Shown in pieces: positions 46,181 through 54,747 of a stretch of DNA of 64,000 bases. Numbering within the stretch: the stretch's first letter is position 1; every line of letters starts with the position of its first letter. The notes under the pieces are model-generated. The model was given only the letters and a program-made list of their open reading frames with translations. It was not told the origin of the DNA and made no database searches. The stretch lies in contig NZ_JAQYWQ010000001.1 in NCBI RefSeq assembly GCF_029379315.1, positions 62,001 to 126,000 on the forward strand, written 5' to 3'. The stretch comes from Nostoc sp. S13. Lineage in GTDB: Bacteria > Cyanobacteriota > Cyanobacteriia > Cyanobacteriales > Nostocaceae. The position numbers and the translations under genes are program-made.

Positions 46181-46432
46181 ACTTGCATTGTGAATGCATT
46201 GACTTGCATTGTGAATGCATCGACTTGCATTGGGAATGCATCGACTTGCATTGGGAATGCATTGAGTTGCATTGTGAATGCATTGACTTGCATTGTGAAT
46301 GCATTGACTTGCATTGTGAATGCATCGACTTGCATTGTGAATGCATTGACTTGCATTGTGAATGCGTCAACTTCCATTGTGAATACATCAACTTGCATCA
46401 TAAATACATCGGCTTGTATTGTGAATGCTTCT
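46181..46432. repeat. 21-bp iteron array B (twelve copies)
   Basis: Twelve units of ACTTGCATTGTGAATGCATYG run without gaps from 46181 to 46432, and the last three are eroded. Each contains the palindrome TGCATT-GTG-AATGCA. The 21-bp spacing equals two helical turns, so all palindromes face the same side. The leader AAGCTTAAACAAAAGGTAAG matches array A. It lies 100 bases upstream of the aldo/keto reductase gene. Apparent ORFs on both strands here are repeat artefacts. Confidence 0.9.
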
Positions 46433-46532
46433 TACGGTGTATGTTTTAATAACACTCCTTAGTTAGAGTCCCTGTGCAAGATTACCGTGCTACTATACGG
46501 CTCATTCCTGTTGTTGCTTGTAGGAGACAATT

Positions 46533-47603
46533 ATGGAAATCAGTAGACGCAGCTTATTAAAAACTGCTTCTGCTTCGGGATTAGTAGCGGCAGGAATTGT
46601 AGTTTCGGAAGGATTTTTGCAGCCGCTTTTAGCCCAAACAGAACCAGTTGATGAAAATACTCAACTGTTAGCCCAAAGTTCACCCACTTTAACTCGACGC
46701 GGCGAAATGTTGTATCGGAATCTCGGACGCACCAAAGAACAAGTATCTGTGATTGGTTTAGGAGGGTATCACATTGGAAAAATTCAAGAGGAGCAAGAAA
46801 GTATCAAACTGATCCGTAGTGCCATTGATCGCGGCATCAATTTTATGGATAACTCTTGGGATTATCACGACGGCCGTAGTCACCGTTGGATGGGAAATGC
46901 TCTTAAAGATGGTTATCGTCAAAAGGTCTTCCTCATGACGAAAATCGACGGTCGCACCAAAGGCGCTGCCAAGATGCAGATTGATGAATCGCTCAAAGAT
47001 TTGCAAGTTGATCACATTGATTTATTGCAGCATCATGAAATACTGCGCTTTGAAGATCCCGATCGAGTCTTTGCTCCTGGCGGCTCAATGGAGGCAGTTG
47101 TCGAGGCGCAGAAAGCGGGCAAAATTCGCTATATCGGTTTTACAGGACACAAGAATCCTCAGATTCACCTTCAGATGCTGGAAAGTGCCACACAAAATGG
47201 TTTCCGCTTCGACACTGTGCAGATGCCCTTAAATGTAATGGATGCCCATTTTAGAAGTTTTGAACATCAGGTTTTACCTGTGCTAGTGAAAAACAACATT
47301 GGTGTGCTAGCAATGAAAACCATCGGGGAGTCTTACATTCTTAGAAGCAACACAGTCAGTGCGATCGAATGCCTACACTACGCGATGAATTTGCCAACCT
47401 CAGTTGTAATTACGGGCATCGACAGCATGAGAATTTTAGACCAGGCGTTTGAAGCAGTCCGCACCTTTAAACCAATGGATCAGGCACAAGTTGCAGCACT
47501 GTTAGCGCGTACTCGTGAGGCCGCGGCTAAAGGGCAGTACGAACGATATAAGACCACAACCCAAAATGATAGTACAGCAATGAATCCAGCTTGGTTAGGG
47601 TAA
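46533..47603 (+). CDS. Tat-exported aldo/keto reductase
   Basis: This is a 356-residue protein. The N-terminus has a clear twin-arginine signal, SRRSLLKTASASGLVAAGIV. The mature part is an aldo/keto reductase barrel with the catalytic tetrad in NFMDNSWDYHDG (Asp, Tyr), LMTKIDG (Lys) and LLQHHEI (His). NADPH-type motifs in the C-terminal barrel are partly changed, so the cofactor is uncertain. It would act in the periplasm or thylakoid lumen, where folded cofactor-containing proteins arrive by Tat. The 21-bp iteron array B lies just upstream. Confidence 0.88.
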   Translation: MEISRRSLLKTASASGLVAAGIVVSEGFLQPLLAQTEPVDENTQLLAQSSPTLTRRGEMLYRNLGRTKEQVSVIGLGGYHIGKIQEEQESIKLIRSAIDRGINFMDNSWDYHDGRSHRWMGNALKDGYRQKVFLMTKIDGRTKGAAKMQIDESLKDLQVDHIDLLQHHEILRFEDPDRVFAPGGSMEAVVEAQKAGKIRYIGFTGHKNPQIHLQMLESATQNGFRFDTVQMPLNVMDAHFRSFEHQVLPVLVKNNIGVLAMKTIGESYILRSNTVSAIECLHYAMNLPTSVVITGIDSMRILDQAFEAVRTFKPMDQAQVAALLARTREAAAKGQYERYKTTTQNDSTAMNPAWLG

Positions 47604-47799
47604 ACATTAATACTATTCTTAACCGTTTTTATTACGCAAACAGCGATGTCTACAACGAGCGGAGCTGCGGGAATTTTGTTTGTAATTCCTAATTTCAACT
47701 CGTCATCTTTAGCATTAGGGGTTGTACTCAACCGTGCGATCGCACTTGTTTTTGATTCTACGTTGCAAAAAATAGCTTTATCCAAGGAAAACATTGATT

Positions 47800-48501
47800 A
47801 TGTCCAACTTCAAAATATTTTCTACTGGTATAGTGGCGATCGCTTTATCTTTGGCGACTGGTTGCACACCAACTACTCCGCGTGACCAGAATACATCTGA
47901 AACTCCAGCTGCTCTGCCTGTGCAAAGGACTGAGAATCCCTCACCAACTGCGTCACCAACTGTTTCACCAACTGCATCAGGGCAAAATAGGCTCAGTTCT
48001 TCAGACAGACAGTTCATAACTGAAGCCGCTCAAGGTGGTTTAGCAGAAGTCCAACTCGGACAACTGGCATCAAAACGCGGAGTTAGCAAGGTGGTAAAAC
48101 AGTTTGCACTGCATATGGTTCAAGATCATACCCCGGTGAATAATCAACTCAAACAGTTAGCCACTCAAAAAGGTGTCACGTTGCCAACTAGTATCGGCAG
48201 CAAAAATCAGCAAGTCAAGCAACGCTTATCCAAACTTTCTGGTCGTAACTTTGATCGCCAATATCTGAATCAGATGGTTCAAGATCATCAAAAAACTGTC
48301 TCCTTATTTGAGACTGAAGCTCAACAAGGACAAGATCCAGATCTGAAAGCATTTGCGGCTCAAACGCTACCAACCCTCCAAGAACACCTGCAACAGGTTC
48401 GTGAAATTGTTAATCGTGGAAGTTCAACTAGCACGCCAACTCCAACTAGCACCGCAACTCCAACTCCAACTACCACGCCAACTCCAATTAGCACCCCGTA
48501 A
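47800..48501 (+). CDS. DUF4142-family lipoprotein
   Basis: This is a 233-residue protein. The signal ends in a lipobox (LATGC, Cys at about 22). A Pro/Thr-rich linker (ASPTVSPTASG) follows, then a ferritin-like four-helix DUF4142 domain from about residue 65: RQFITEAAQGGLAEVQLGQL, FALHMVQDHTPVNNQL, YLNQMVQDHQKTVSLFE. The C-terminal 25 residues are a TPTPTSTATPTP low-complexity tail that may contact the cell wall. DUF4142 proteins are periplasmic and of unknown function. ATG 47800 has AAGGA upstream and is preferred over TTG 47794. Confidence 0.85.
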   Translation: MSNFKIFSTGIVAIALSLATGCTPTTPRDQNTSETPAALPVQRTENPSPTASPTVSPTASGQNRLSSSDRQFITEAAQGGLAEVQLGQLASKRGVSKVVKQFALHMVQDHTPVNNQLKQLATQKGVTLPTSIGSKNQQVKQRLSKLSGRNFDRQYLNQMVQDHQKTVSLFETEAQQGQDPDLKAFAAQTLPTLQEHLQQVREIVNRGSSTSTPTPTSTATPTPTTTPTPISTP

Positions 48502-48645
48502 AGCAATATAAGTCAAGTATTTCTTCCTTTTCTTTGCATCCTTCTAGTGCTTCACCGCTTTGCGTCAACGATAAAAAAATATTCCCATCCGCTCTTGAAG
48601 TTGAGGAGGCAATACGATATTAACGTTAGCGAATAATTGAGCGTC

Positions 48646-48685
48646 GGCAGTACAAGTTTGAGGAAATCCTCAAAGTTGTACTGCC
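48646..48685. repeat. 40-bp near-perfect palindrome
   Basis: GGCAGTACAAGTTTGAGGA, then AA, then TCCTCAAAGTTGTACTGCC: 18 of 19 positions pair. It could form a strong RNA hairpin or DNA cruciform about 145 bases after the DUF4142 gene, without a T-run. Confidence 0.75.
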
Positions 48686-48869
48686 GTGCATCTGGGGAAG
48701 TTGGCGAGAAAAATTTAATATTTGCCTTGTATGAAGGAATTGGATAATTTATTTCTTCGAGTTGCCTAAATATAGTTTTGCGTAAAAGCGTAGCGTTTTT
48801 AATTGCAGGGAAACGCATTGGCATTGTCAGCCGATGTATTGGCATTGCAGGGTATTACCAAATTTAATT

Positions 48870-48985
48870 AGTAGCAAATTTTCTGCGTGCCTCTGCGCCC
48901 CTACCCTGCGGATCGCGCCGCCCCTATGCGTTTAAATTTCAACCCTCAATTCGCCACCATATTTACGCAAAGCAGTACTAAGTCC
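48870..48985. repeat. 220-bp dispersed repeat, partial copy 3
   Basis: Shares TTCTGCGTGCCTCTGCGC, GTTTAAATTTCAACCCTCAA and TTACGCAAAGCAGTACTAAG with the other copies. The middle third, with the CGGGTTCACCAGTCGCC palindrome, is missing. Confidence 0.65.
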
Positions 48986-49010
48986 AAAATTTCATCATTA
49001 AAGAACCAGG

Positions 49011-50327
49011 ATGTCTGAATTGTTTAAAAGAAGATTTTCTCGTCGTCATATTCTGACTACTGCTGGGTTAGGAGCCATTTCAGCCACCGCAATTGGTAGT
49101 ATAGGCGAAGAGGTTGCTGCCCAAGAGCCAACTCAGCAAGCAACGCCACGCGGTGGGCCCTTGCCGCCTCAGATTGAGTTTCCGCCGATCTCGGCATCAA
49201 CCGAAGTTGAGACAGGAGGGCCGCCAACTGCATTACCCCCAGAGCGACGCTTGGGGTTTGCGATCGTTGGACTTGGCAGACTTTCACTAGAAGAAATCAT
49301 GCCTGCGTTTGCAGAATCTAAACTAGCAAAGCCAACTGCATTAGTTAGTGGCGATGCTGCCAAAGCTAATCAAGTTGCACAGCAGTATGGCATCAAACCG
49401 CAGAACGTTTACAACTATCAGAATTACGACAATCTCCGCAACAATCCAGACGTTGATGTGATTTATATCGTACTGCCTAACAGTATGCACCGGGAATATA
49501 CGGTGCGTGGTGCTAAAGCAGGTAAACATATTTTGTGTGAGAAGCCGATGGCAACCACAGTGGAAGATTGTCAGCAGATGATCGACGCGTGCAAGAACGC
49601 GAATCGCAAGTTGATGATTGCTTATCGCTGCCAATATGAGCCACACCATCGCGCCATGATTCAGATGATCCGCAGCAAAGAATTGGGAGCCATCAAGGTA
49701 ATTCAGGCAGACAACGGTCAAAATCAAGGCGGTGACTTAAACCAGTGGCGATTAAAACGTGCTTTAGCTGGAGGTGGCTCTTTACCGGATGTGGGAGTTT
49801 ATTGCTTGAATGCAACTCGCTATTTGACAGGAGAGGAACCGATCGCAATTAGCGCCCAAACTTTCAGCACTCCTGGTGATCCGCGCTTCAAAGAAGTAGA
49901 AGAAAGTGTCACCTTCCAGCTGCGGTTTCCCAGTGGGATACTAGCGATTTGCTCCACCAGTTACGGCTTTCACGAAGCGCGTCGGTTTCGCGTCTTTGGC
50001 TCTGATGCTTGGGGACAACTCGATCCGGCGTTCGCTTACAACGGTTTGCGGATGATGATTTCGCGTAAATCGCCGACCAACAGTATGGCAGAAAACGTCA
50101 GCGAAGTGCGGATGAGCCAGAAGAACCAGTTCGCCTTAGAAATTGATCACATGGCGGATTGTGTGATTCAGAATAAGCAACCCCATACCCCTGGTGAAGA
50201 AGGTTTGCAAGACCAAAAACTGATAACCTTGATTTACGAAGCCGCACAAACAGGCAAGACGATCACTCTACCTCGTGTGTCAGGATTGGATGTCACTCGT
50301 GGCCCCGCTCCCAGAATGCTGAAGTAA
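49011..50327 (+). CDS. Tat-exported Gfo/Idh/MocA-family oxidoreductase (glucose-fructose oxidoreductase-like)
   Basis: This is a 438-residue protein. The N-terminal twin-arginine signal is RRFSRRHILTTAGLGAISAT. A Pro-rich linker follows, then a Rossmann domain (LGFAIVGLGRLSLEEIMPAF), the family motif GKHILCEKPMATT and the C-terminal GFO_IDH_MocA domain (NQGGDLNQWRLKRALAGGGS). The export signal and this architecture match periplasmic glucose-fructose oxidoreductases with tightly bound NADP. The substrate is not certain. The MFS exporter gene starts 4 bases after the stop, so the two form an operon. Confidence 0.88.
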   Translation: MSELFKRRFSRRHILTTAGLGAISATAIGSIGEEVAAQEPTQQATPRGGPLPPQIEFPPISASTEVETGGPPTALPPERRLGFAIVGLGRLSLEEIMPAFAESKLAKPTALVSGDAAKANQVAQQYGIKPQNVYNYQNYDNLRNNPDVDVIYIVLPNSMHREYTVRGAKAGKHILCEKPMATTVEDCQQMIDACKNANRKLMIAYRCQYEPHHRAMIQMIRSKELGAIKVIQADNGQNQGGDLNQWRLKRALAGGGSLPDVGVYCLNATRYLTGEEPIAISAQTFSTPGDPRFKEVEESVTFQLRFPSGILAICSTSYGFHEARRFRVFGSDAWGQLDPAFAYNGLRMMISRKSPTNSMAENVSEVRMSQKNQFALEIDHMADCVIQNKQPHTPGEEGLQDQKLITLIYEAAQTGKTITLPRVSGLDVTRGPAPRMLK

Positions 50328-50331
50328 ATAC

Positions 50332-51939
50332 GTGCATACCGCAGTCATGACAACCTCTGCTTGGAGTCCGCTCCGTAACTCTTTGTTTCGCGATCGCTGG
50401 ATTGCCTCAATTGTGTCCAACATTGGAGGTTGGATGGAGGACACGGCGGGAGCTTGGCTAATGACTTCTCTGACTACCTCTCCCCTGTTAGTGGCACTCA
50501 TGCAAACAGCCGCAACTTTGCCAGTGCTGCTATTAGGACTACCAGCCGGAGCAACCGCAGATATTTTTGATCGCCGTCGATTACTGCTATTTTGGCAAGT
50601 CTGGATGCTGGTTGCTGCACTGATCTTGAGTGGATTGATTTTTGCAGGTACGATTACACCGTGGTCACTGCTAGCGCTGACGTTTTTGCTTAACTTAGGA
50701 GCGGCAATGAATGGCCCAGCTTGGCAAGCAATTGTACCAGAACTAGTACCGCGATCGCAACTCATGGCTGCCATTGCATTAAATAGTGCTGGGTTTAACA
50801 TTGCCCGAGCAGTTGGCCCAGCGATCGCTGGCTTGATTTTGGTAGCGGCAAATGCCGGAGTCGTCTTTTTGATTAATGCCCTCTCGTTTGTTGCAGTGAT
50901 TTTCATCCTTTACCGTTGGCAGCGCAAACCGCTTTACCAAAGCGCCCTGCCCGCAGAGCGAGTATTAGGTTCTATGCGGGCTGGTATTCGCTATGTCCGC
51001 TTTTCTCCCGCTCTCCAAGCCGTGTTAATTCGAGCGGCTGTTTTAACCAGTTGCACCAGTGCTTTGTTAGCGTTGCTGCCTTTGGTGGCACAGCAGGATT
51101 TGCGACAGGGAGCCGGTGGGTATGGTTTACTACTCGGTTGCTTTGGATTGGGGGCGATTGTCGGGGCGATTTTGATGCCACAAGTGCGGCAACATCTTAC
51201 AATTGATGGAGTTGTGATTGCAGGAACTCTGGTATTTGCGATCGCCACATTAATTCTGGCATTCATTCACAATGTACCTTTGGTGTTGCTGGCTTTGGTG
51301 GCCGCTGGGATTGCCTGGACAACTATGACATCCAGCTTGAATATCACAGTGCAGCTTGCTGTTCCGGCTTGGGTGCAGGCGCGGGCGCTGGGAACTTATC
51401 AAATGGTATTTCAAGGAGGTTCAGCAATTGGCAGTATTGTTTGGGGTGTAGCAGCAGAACATTGGGGAACACCGAGTGCCTTATTTGTTGCTGCCATTGG
51501 CTTAGTGCTGGGAACGTTCACAGCGCGGCGTTACCGTTTGCTCTCAGGAAAACTTGATTTAGCTCCAGCATTACGACGAGCGGAACCTCTAGTAGTAATT
51601 GAATTGCAACCAGAAGAAGGCCCGGTTTTAGTCACACTTGAATATTGTATTGACCCAGAGCAAGCAGAGGAATTCATTGCAGCAATTAATGCCCTGCGAG
51701 TGGTGCGGTTACGAGATGGGGCGATTCGCTGGGGCATCTTTCATGATACAGGTCAGCCGAATCGCTACTTAGAGACGTTTATCGTCGAGTCTTGGGTGGA
51801 TCATTTACGTCAGTATGAACGGTTTACAGTGGCAGATCGAGAGATTCGCGAAAGGGTTTTTGCCTTTCATCAAGGCGATGAACCCCCAGTTATTTCTTAC
51901 ATGATTTATGCTCACCAATCCCAAGAAGCACGAACTTAG
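50332..51939 (+). CDS. MFS exporter (EntS/MFS_3 type) with C-terminal ABM-like domain
   Basis: This is a 535-residue protein. Residues about 15-410 form a 12-helix MFS transporter of the EntS/MFS_3 type (SNIGGWMEDTAGAWLMTSLT, LPAGATADIFDRRRLLLF, ALNSAGFNIARAVGPAIAG). The last 115 or so residues are soluble, VLVTLEYCIDPEQAEEFIAA, GIFHDTGQPNRYLETFIVES and SWVDHLRQYERF, like an antibiotic-biosynthesis-monooxygenase dimeric alpha-beta barrel. This combination is unusual and could sense or modify the exported compound. The start is GTG 50332 or ATG 50347. It is the second gene of an operon with the Gfo/Idh reductase. Confidence 0.85.
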   Translation: MHTAVMTTSAWSPLRNSLFRDRWIASIVSNIGGWMEDTAGAWLMTSLTTSPLLVALMQTAATLPVLLLGLPAGATADIFDRRRLLLFWQVWMLVAALILSGLIFAGTITPWSLLALTFLLNLGAAMNGPAWQAIVPELVPRSQLMAAIALNSAGFNIARAVGPAIAGLILVAANAGVVFLINALSFVAVIFILYRWQRKPLYQSALPAERVLGSMRAGIRYVRFSPALQAVLIRAAVLTSCTSALLALLPLVAQQDLRQGAGGYGLLLGCFGLGAIVGAILMPQVRQHLTIDGVVIAGTLVFAIATLILAFIHNVPLVLLALVAAGIAWTTMTSSLNITVQLAVPAWVQARALGTYQMVFQGGSAIGSIVWGVAAEHWGTPSALFVAAIGLVLGTFTARRYRLLSGKLDLAPALRRAEPLVVIELQPEEGPVLVTLEYCIDPEQAEEFIAAINALRVVRLRDGAIRWGIFHDTGQPNRYLETFIVESWVDHLRQYERFTVADREIRERVFAFHQGDEPPVISYMIYAHQSQEART

Positions 51940-51961
51940 AAAAGACCTCTCTAGGAAACTA

Positions 51962-52180
51962 AGTACAACATTTCATTAATTCATAGCGAATTCTCTGCGT
52001 GCCTCTGCGCTTCCCTCTGCGCGACGGCAGTCGCTACAACTCTTGGAACCCCCCTTCGGGTTCACCAGTCGCCTACGGCGGGAAACCCGCCTACAGCGCT
52101 GGATTCACCGCAACGCGCTGCCTCCCCTTTGCGTTGAAATTTCAACCCTCAATTCGCGACGATTTTACGCAAAGCTGTAC
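51962..52180. repeat. 220-bp dispersed repeat, copy 2
   Basis: Nearly identical to 21208-21427, including AGTACAACATTTCATTAATT and CGGGTTCACCAGTCGCCTAC. It follows the MFS gene by 22 bases and precedes the convergent hydrolase gene, again hugging gene 3' ends. Confidence 0.8.
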
Positions 52181-52220
52181 TAAGCAGATTTAAAAACGTA
52201 CCTCACCAAGTCGGCAAGCG

Positions 52221-53084
52221 CTATAGACCTTTGCTATGCAGCCAATTGATAAACACCTCAGCAATAGCTAAGTTACCGTGTTCAAGCATTTGCATATGAC
52301 CATGACCAGGAAGTCCAACTTCAGGAAGCCAAATAAAATCACCCCGGAAGTATTTTGCAGTTTCTGCATCTACCTCACGAGAATGGCGCGGGTCTTGATC
52401 GCCTGTAATCACTAAGATGGGAATATCAAATAGTACCTGAGGGTGGTAAATATAAAGCCCTTGTCCTTCAACATTTCGGCGCTGGTTGCTAATTCGCGCA
52501 CTCTCAGCGACTAAACTACAAAAGTAATTCTCAAATACCTCTTGCGGAAAATTATCTGAGTTAGTGAAGTATTTTTTAGTTTCTTCACGCGACTGAATAC
52601 GTGGACGGTCTTCCAGAAAAGCCTCATCAGAGTCTTTTGTGATCACTGGTAATAGATTGGCTGGTGGCCCTGGTGCAATGCCTACAATAGCTTTAACAAG
52701 TTTGAGATGGGTTTGTGCTATCTGCCAACCAACGACACCAGACATACTGTGAGTAAGAATGATAGCCGGGCCAATTTGTTGAAGTAGCGCCACAGTAGCA
52801 TCAATTACCCGTTCATATGGCATCGTAGGAAAATCTGGGACACAGCCTGATCGACCATGCCCTGGCCAGTCAACAATGTAGGTTTCCCAGCCTTGTTCTG
52901 TCAGATATACTGCCCAACCTTGGCGATTATCGGGTGTTTTGACAAAGCAAGTACCTGTATGAAAAGCGCCGTGTAAAAGCACAATAGGAACTGAATTTCG
53001 GTCTTTCCTTGGCCGGTAACATTGAATGAACATTTGGTACGGAATATCACCAACCAGGAATTCTGTTTCAGTGTATGAATTCAT
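52221..53084 (-). CDS. Alpha/beta hydrolase
   Basis: This is a 287-residue alpha/beta hydrolase. The oxyanion region is VLLHGAFHTGTCF. The nucleophile elbow is THSMSGVVG (Ser), the acid is probably the Asp in TGDQDPRHS, and the His is in GLPGHGHMQMLEHG. DWPGHGRSG is the usual HGxG-like second motif. There is no signal peptide. The substrate is unknown; an ester or lactone hydrolase fits the oxidative neighbourhood but is a guess. The ATG at 53084 is the natural start. It is convergent with the MFS gene across the repeat. Confidence 0.88.
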   Translation of the reverse strand: MNSYTETEFLVGDIPYQMFIQCYRPRKDRNSVPIVLLHGAFHTGTCFVKTPDNRQGWAVYLTEQGWETYIVDWPGHGRSGCVPDFPTMPYERVIDATVALLQQIGPAIILTHSMSGVVGWQIAQTHLKLVKAIVGIAPGPPANLLPVITKDSDEAFLEDRPRIQSREETKKYFTNSDNFPQEVFENYFCSLVAESARISNQRRNVEGQGLYIYHPQVLFDIPILVITGDQDPRHSREVDAETAKYFRGDFIWLPEVGLPGHGHMQMLEHGNLAIAEVFINWLHSKGL

Positions 53085-53577
53085 TTGAAGAAAAAACTTA
53101 AATCTTTACGGCAAAGACACCCATGCAATTGGGCGAGAAGCAACGATGCTTGTCAATAGATGGTAAGGAGCAGGGTCTTTCATTTCCTGCGGCACAAAAG
53201 ATAACATAAAATTCTGTAATCTTGCGGCTGGTTGAGAGTATTCACTGTCAGTTCCGGAAAATCAGTATTCCGTGCTAATTCTAATGATAGATAAATGACT
53301 CAAGTTGACAACTATCCTGTGGGGCATGATTTCAGCGCTATTTTCGCTTATCTTGAGTAGTACAACACCGCGATGCTGCGGTGGTCACTGAGCCTTGCCG
53401 AAGTGCGGTAAACAACGCAGTCAGTCTAACGTATAGACTGTAATCGTTAACGGGCGGCAAATCGAAGGAGTGTTTGACACTATCAGCGATGCACAATGGC
53501 ACAGTCATCACATTGTTTTCATTGGGACTGCCTGCTTAAGCTGACAAACTGCTAGAAACCGAAAAATAAGCAATCAA
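53085..53577. other. Intergenic region with possible CobW C-terminal relic
   Basis: No intact gene. At about 53453-53542 one frame reads RQIEGVFDTISDAQWHSHHI then VFIGTACLS before a stop, which resembles the C-terminal CobW domain with an internal deletion. The rest contains a dispersed palindrome around 53370-53420 (GCGATGCTGCGGTGGTCACT). Confidence 0.35.
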
Positions 53578-54735
53578 ATGAACGAATTACAAGCAATTTT
53601 ACAAGGCTTCGAGTCAAGTCAAAAAAGTGGTGAAATCACTTTCCTCGCGACTGTAGTCAAAACTGAAGGTTCAACCTATCGCCGACCGGGTGCCAAAATG
53701 TTGATCACAAATACAGGTCGGATGATCGGAACAATCAGCGCTGGTTGCTTGGAGAACGACGTATATGAGCATACTCAACAACGAATGTCCGATGGCGAAC
53801 CAATTGTTGTTACTTACGATAACACCGCTTCTGAAGATATTCTTTGGGGCTTTGGTCTAGGGTGCAATGGGATAGTGCAAGTTCTCATCGAACGTCTTGA
53901 GAGAGAAAGTACACCGAATGCGATCGCTTTTACCCAGGAGTGCTTTAATAAAAAACATTTGGGTATTATTGCCACAGTCTTTGCCTTTGAAGGCGCAGTC
54001 AATGTCAAACTTGGGTCGCGCTTACTGCTCTATCCTGATGGTAAAATTATCACTGACATCAAAGATCCAAATTTAATTCCATCTCTAATTGCAGATACTC
54101 AAGCAGCCTTTGCTAATCAAAAGTCAAGCGTAAAGAACTATCAGCTACCCTTAGGCAGTGCAGAAGTTTTCATTGAAGTGATTCAACCACCCACACCTCT
54201 AGTAATATTTGGTGCAGGTTATGACGCTGTACCCGTAGCACAGTTTGCTCAAGCATTAGGTTGGGAAGTTACTATAGTCGATTGTCGAGCTAATGAGGCA
54301 ACTAAAGAGCGATTTCCAATAGCTTGTGATATCATTCTTAGTCGGCGAGAAATTGTACATAAACAGGTATTTATAGATGACTACACAGTTGCTGTGGTGA
54401 TGACGCATAATTACCTTGACGATCGGGAAATCTTGAAAATGTTGCTGCCATCTCCTGCACGCTACATAGGGGTTTTAGGCCCAAAGCTGCGTACTGAAAG
54501 ATTGCTTGAAGATTTACATTCGCAAGGAATAGTTTATACTACTGAAGAATTAAAAAGATTGCATGGCCCGATTGGGATTGACATTGGAGCAGATACACCT
54601 GAAGGAATAGCGATCGCGATTATTGCTGAAATTCAAGCAGTACTTAAAAACCGCAGTGGTAATTTCTTAAGAAATCGCAATCAACCAATTCACCAATGCT
54701 ATGAAAGCAGCTTAAACTTGCTACTTACCACATAG
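53578..54735 (+). CDS. XdhC/CoxI family protein (PaoD-like), molybdenum enzyme maturation
   Basis: This is a 385-residue protein. The N-terminal XdhC/CoxI domain (ATVVKTEGSTYRRPGAKMLI, SAGCLENDVY) is followed by a Rossmann-like XdhC_C domain (PLVIFGAGYDAVPVAQFAQ, VVMTHNYLDDREILKMLLP, YIGVLGPKLRTERLLEDL). Proteins of this type bind the sulfurated molybdenum cofactor and insert it into xanthine dehydrogenase-family enzymes. PaoD does this for PaoABC. The only such enzyme in the window is paoABC at 38.9-42.7 kb, so it is the likely client. The mocA gene follows 12 bases after the stop. Confidence 0.9.
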   Translation: MNELQAILQGFESSQKSGEITFLATVVKTEGSTYRRPGAKMLITNTGRMIGTISAGCLENDVYEHTQQRMSDGEPIVVTYDNTASEDILWGFGLGCNGIVQVLIERLERESTPNAIAFTQECFNKKHLGIIATVFAFEGAVNVKLGSRLLLYPDGKIITDIKDPNLIPSLIADTQAAFANQKSSVKNYQLPLGSAEVFIEVIQPPTPLVIFGAGYDAVPVAQFAQALGWEVTIVDCRANEATKERFPIACDIILSRREIVHKQVFIDDYTVAVVMTHNYLDDREILKMLLPSPARYIGVLGPKLRTERLLEDLHSQGIVYTTEELKRLHGPIGIDIGADTPEGIAIAIIAEIQAVLKNRSGNFLRNRNQPIHQCYESSLNLLLTT

Positions 54736-54747
54736 TTTTTATCTGTT

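Larger units (their letters stand above)
48502..49010. other. Intergenic region with palindrome and repeat copy 3
   Basis: This holds a 40-bp near-perfect palindrome (48646-48685) and a partial copy (48870-48985) of the 220-bp repeat seen at 21208 and 51962. The minus-strand open frame at 48552-48845 is built largely on these repeats, and I do not support it. Confidence 0.5.

Noticed and set aside
46181-46432. CRISPR array
   Set aside because: Units are 21 bp without variable spacers, and no cas genes are present. The repeats are contiguous.
46149-46462. Four overlapping frames encoding 7-residue repeats
   Set aside because: They arise because the iteron unit is 21 bp, a multiple of three. 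They occur on both strands and in several frames, so they are artefacts.
48552-48845. 97-aa minus-strand frame
   Set aside because: Built largely on a palindrome and repeat-derived sequence, with no supporting motif.
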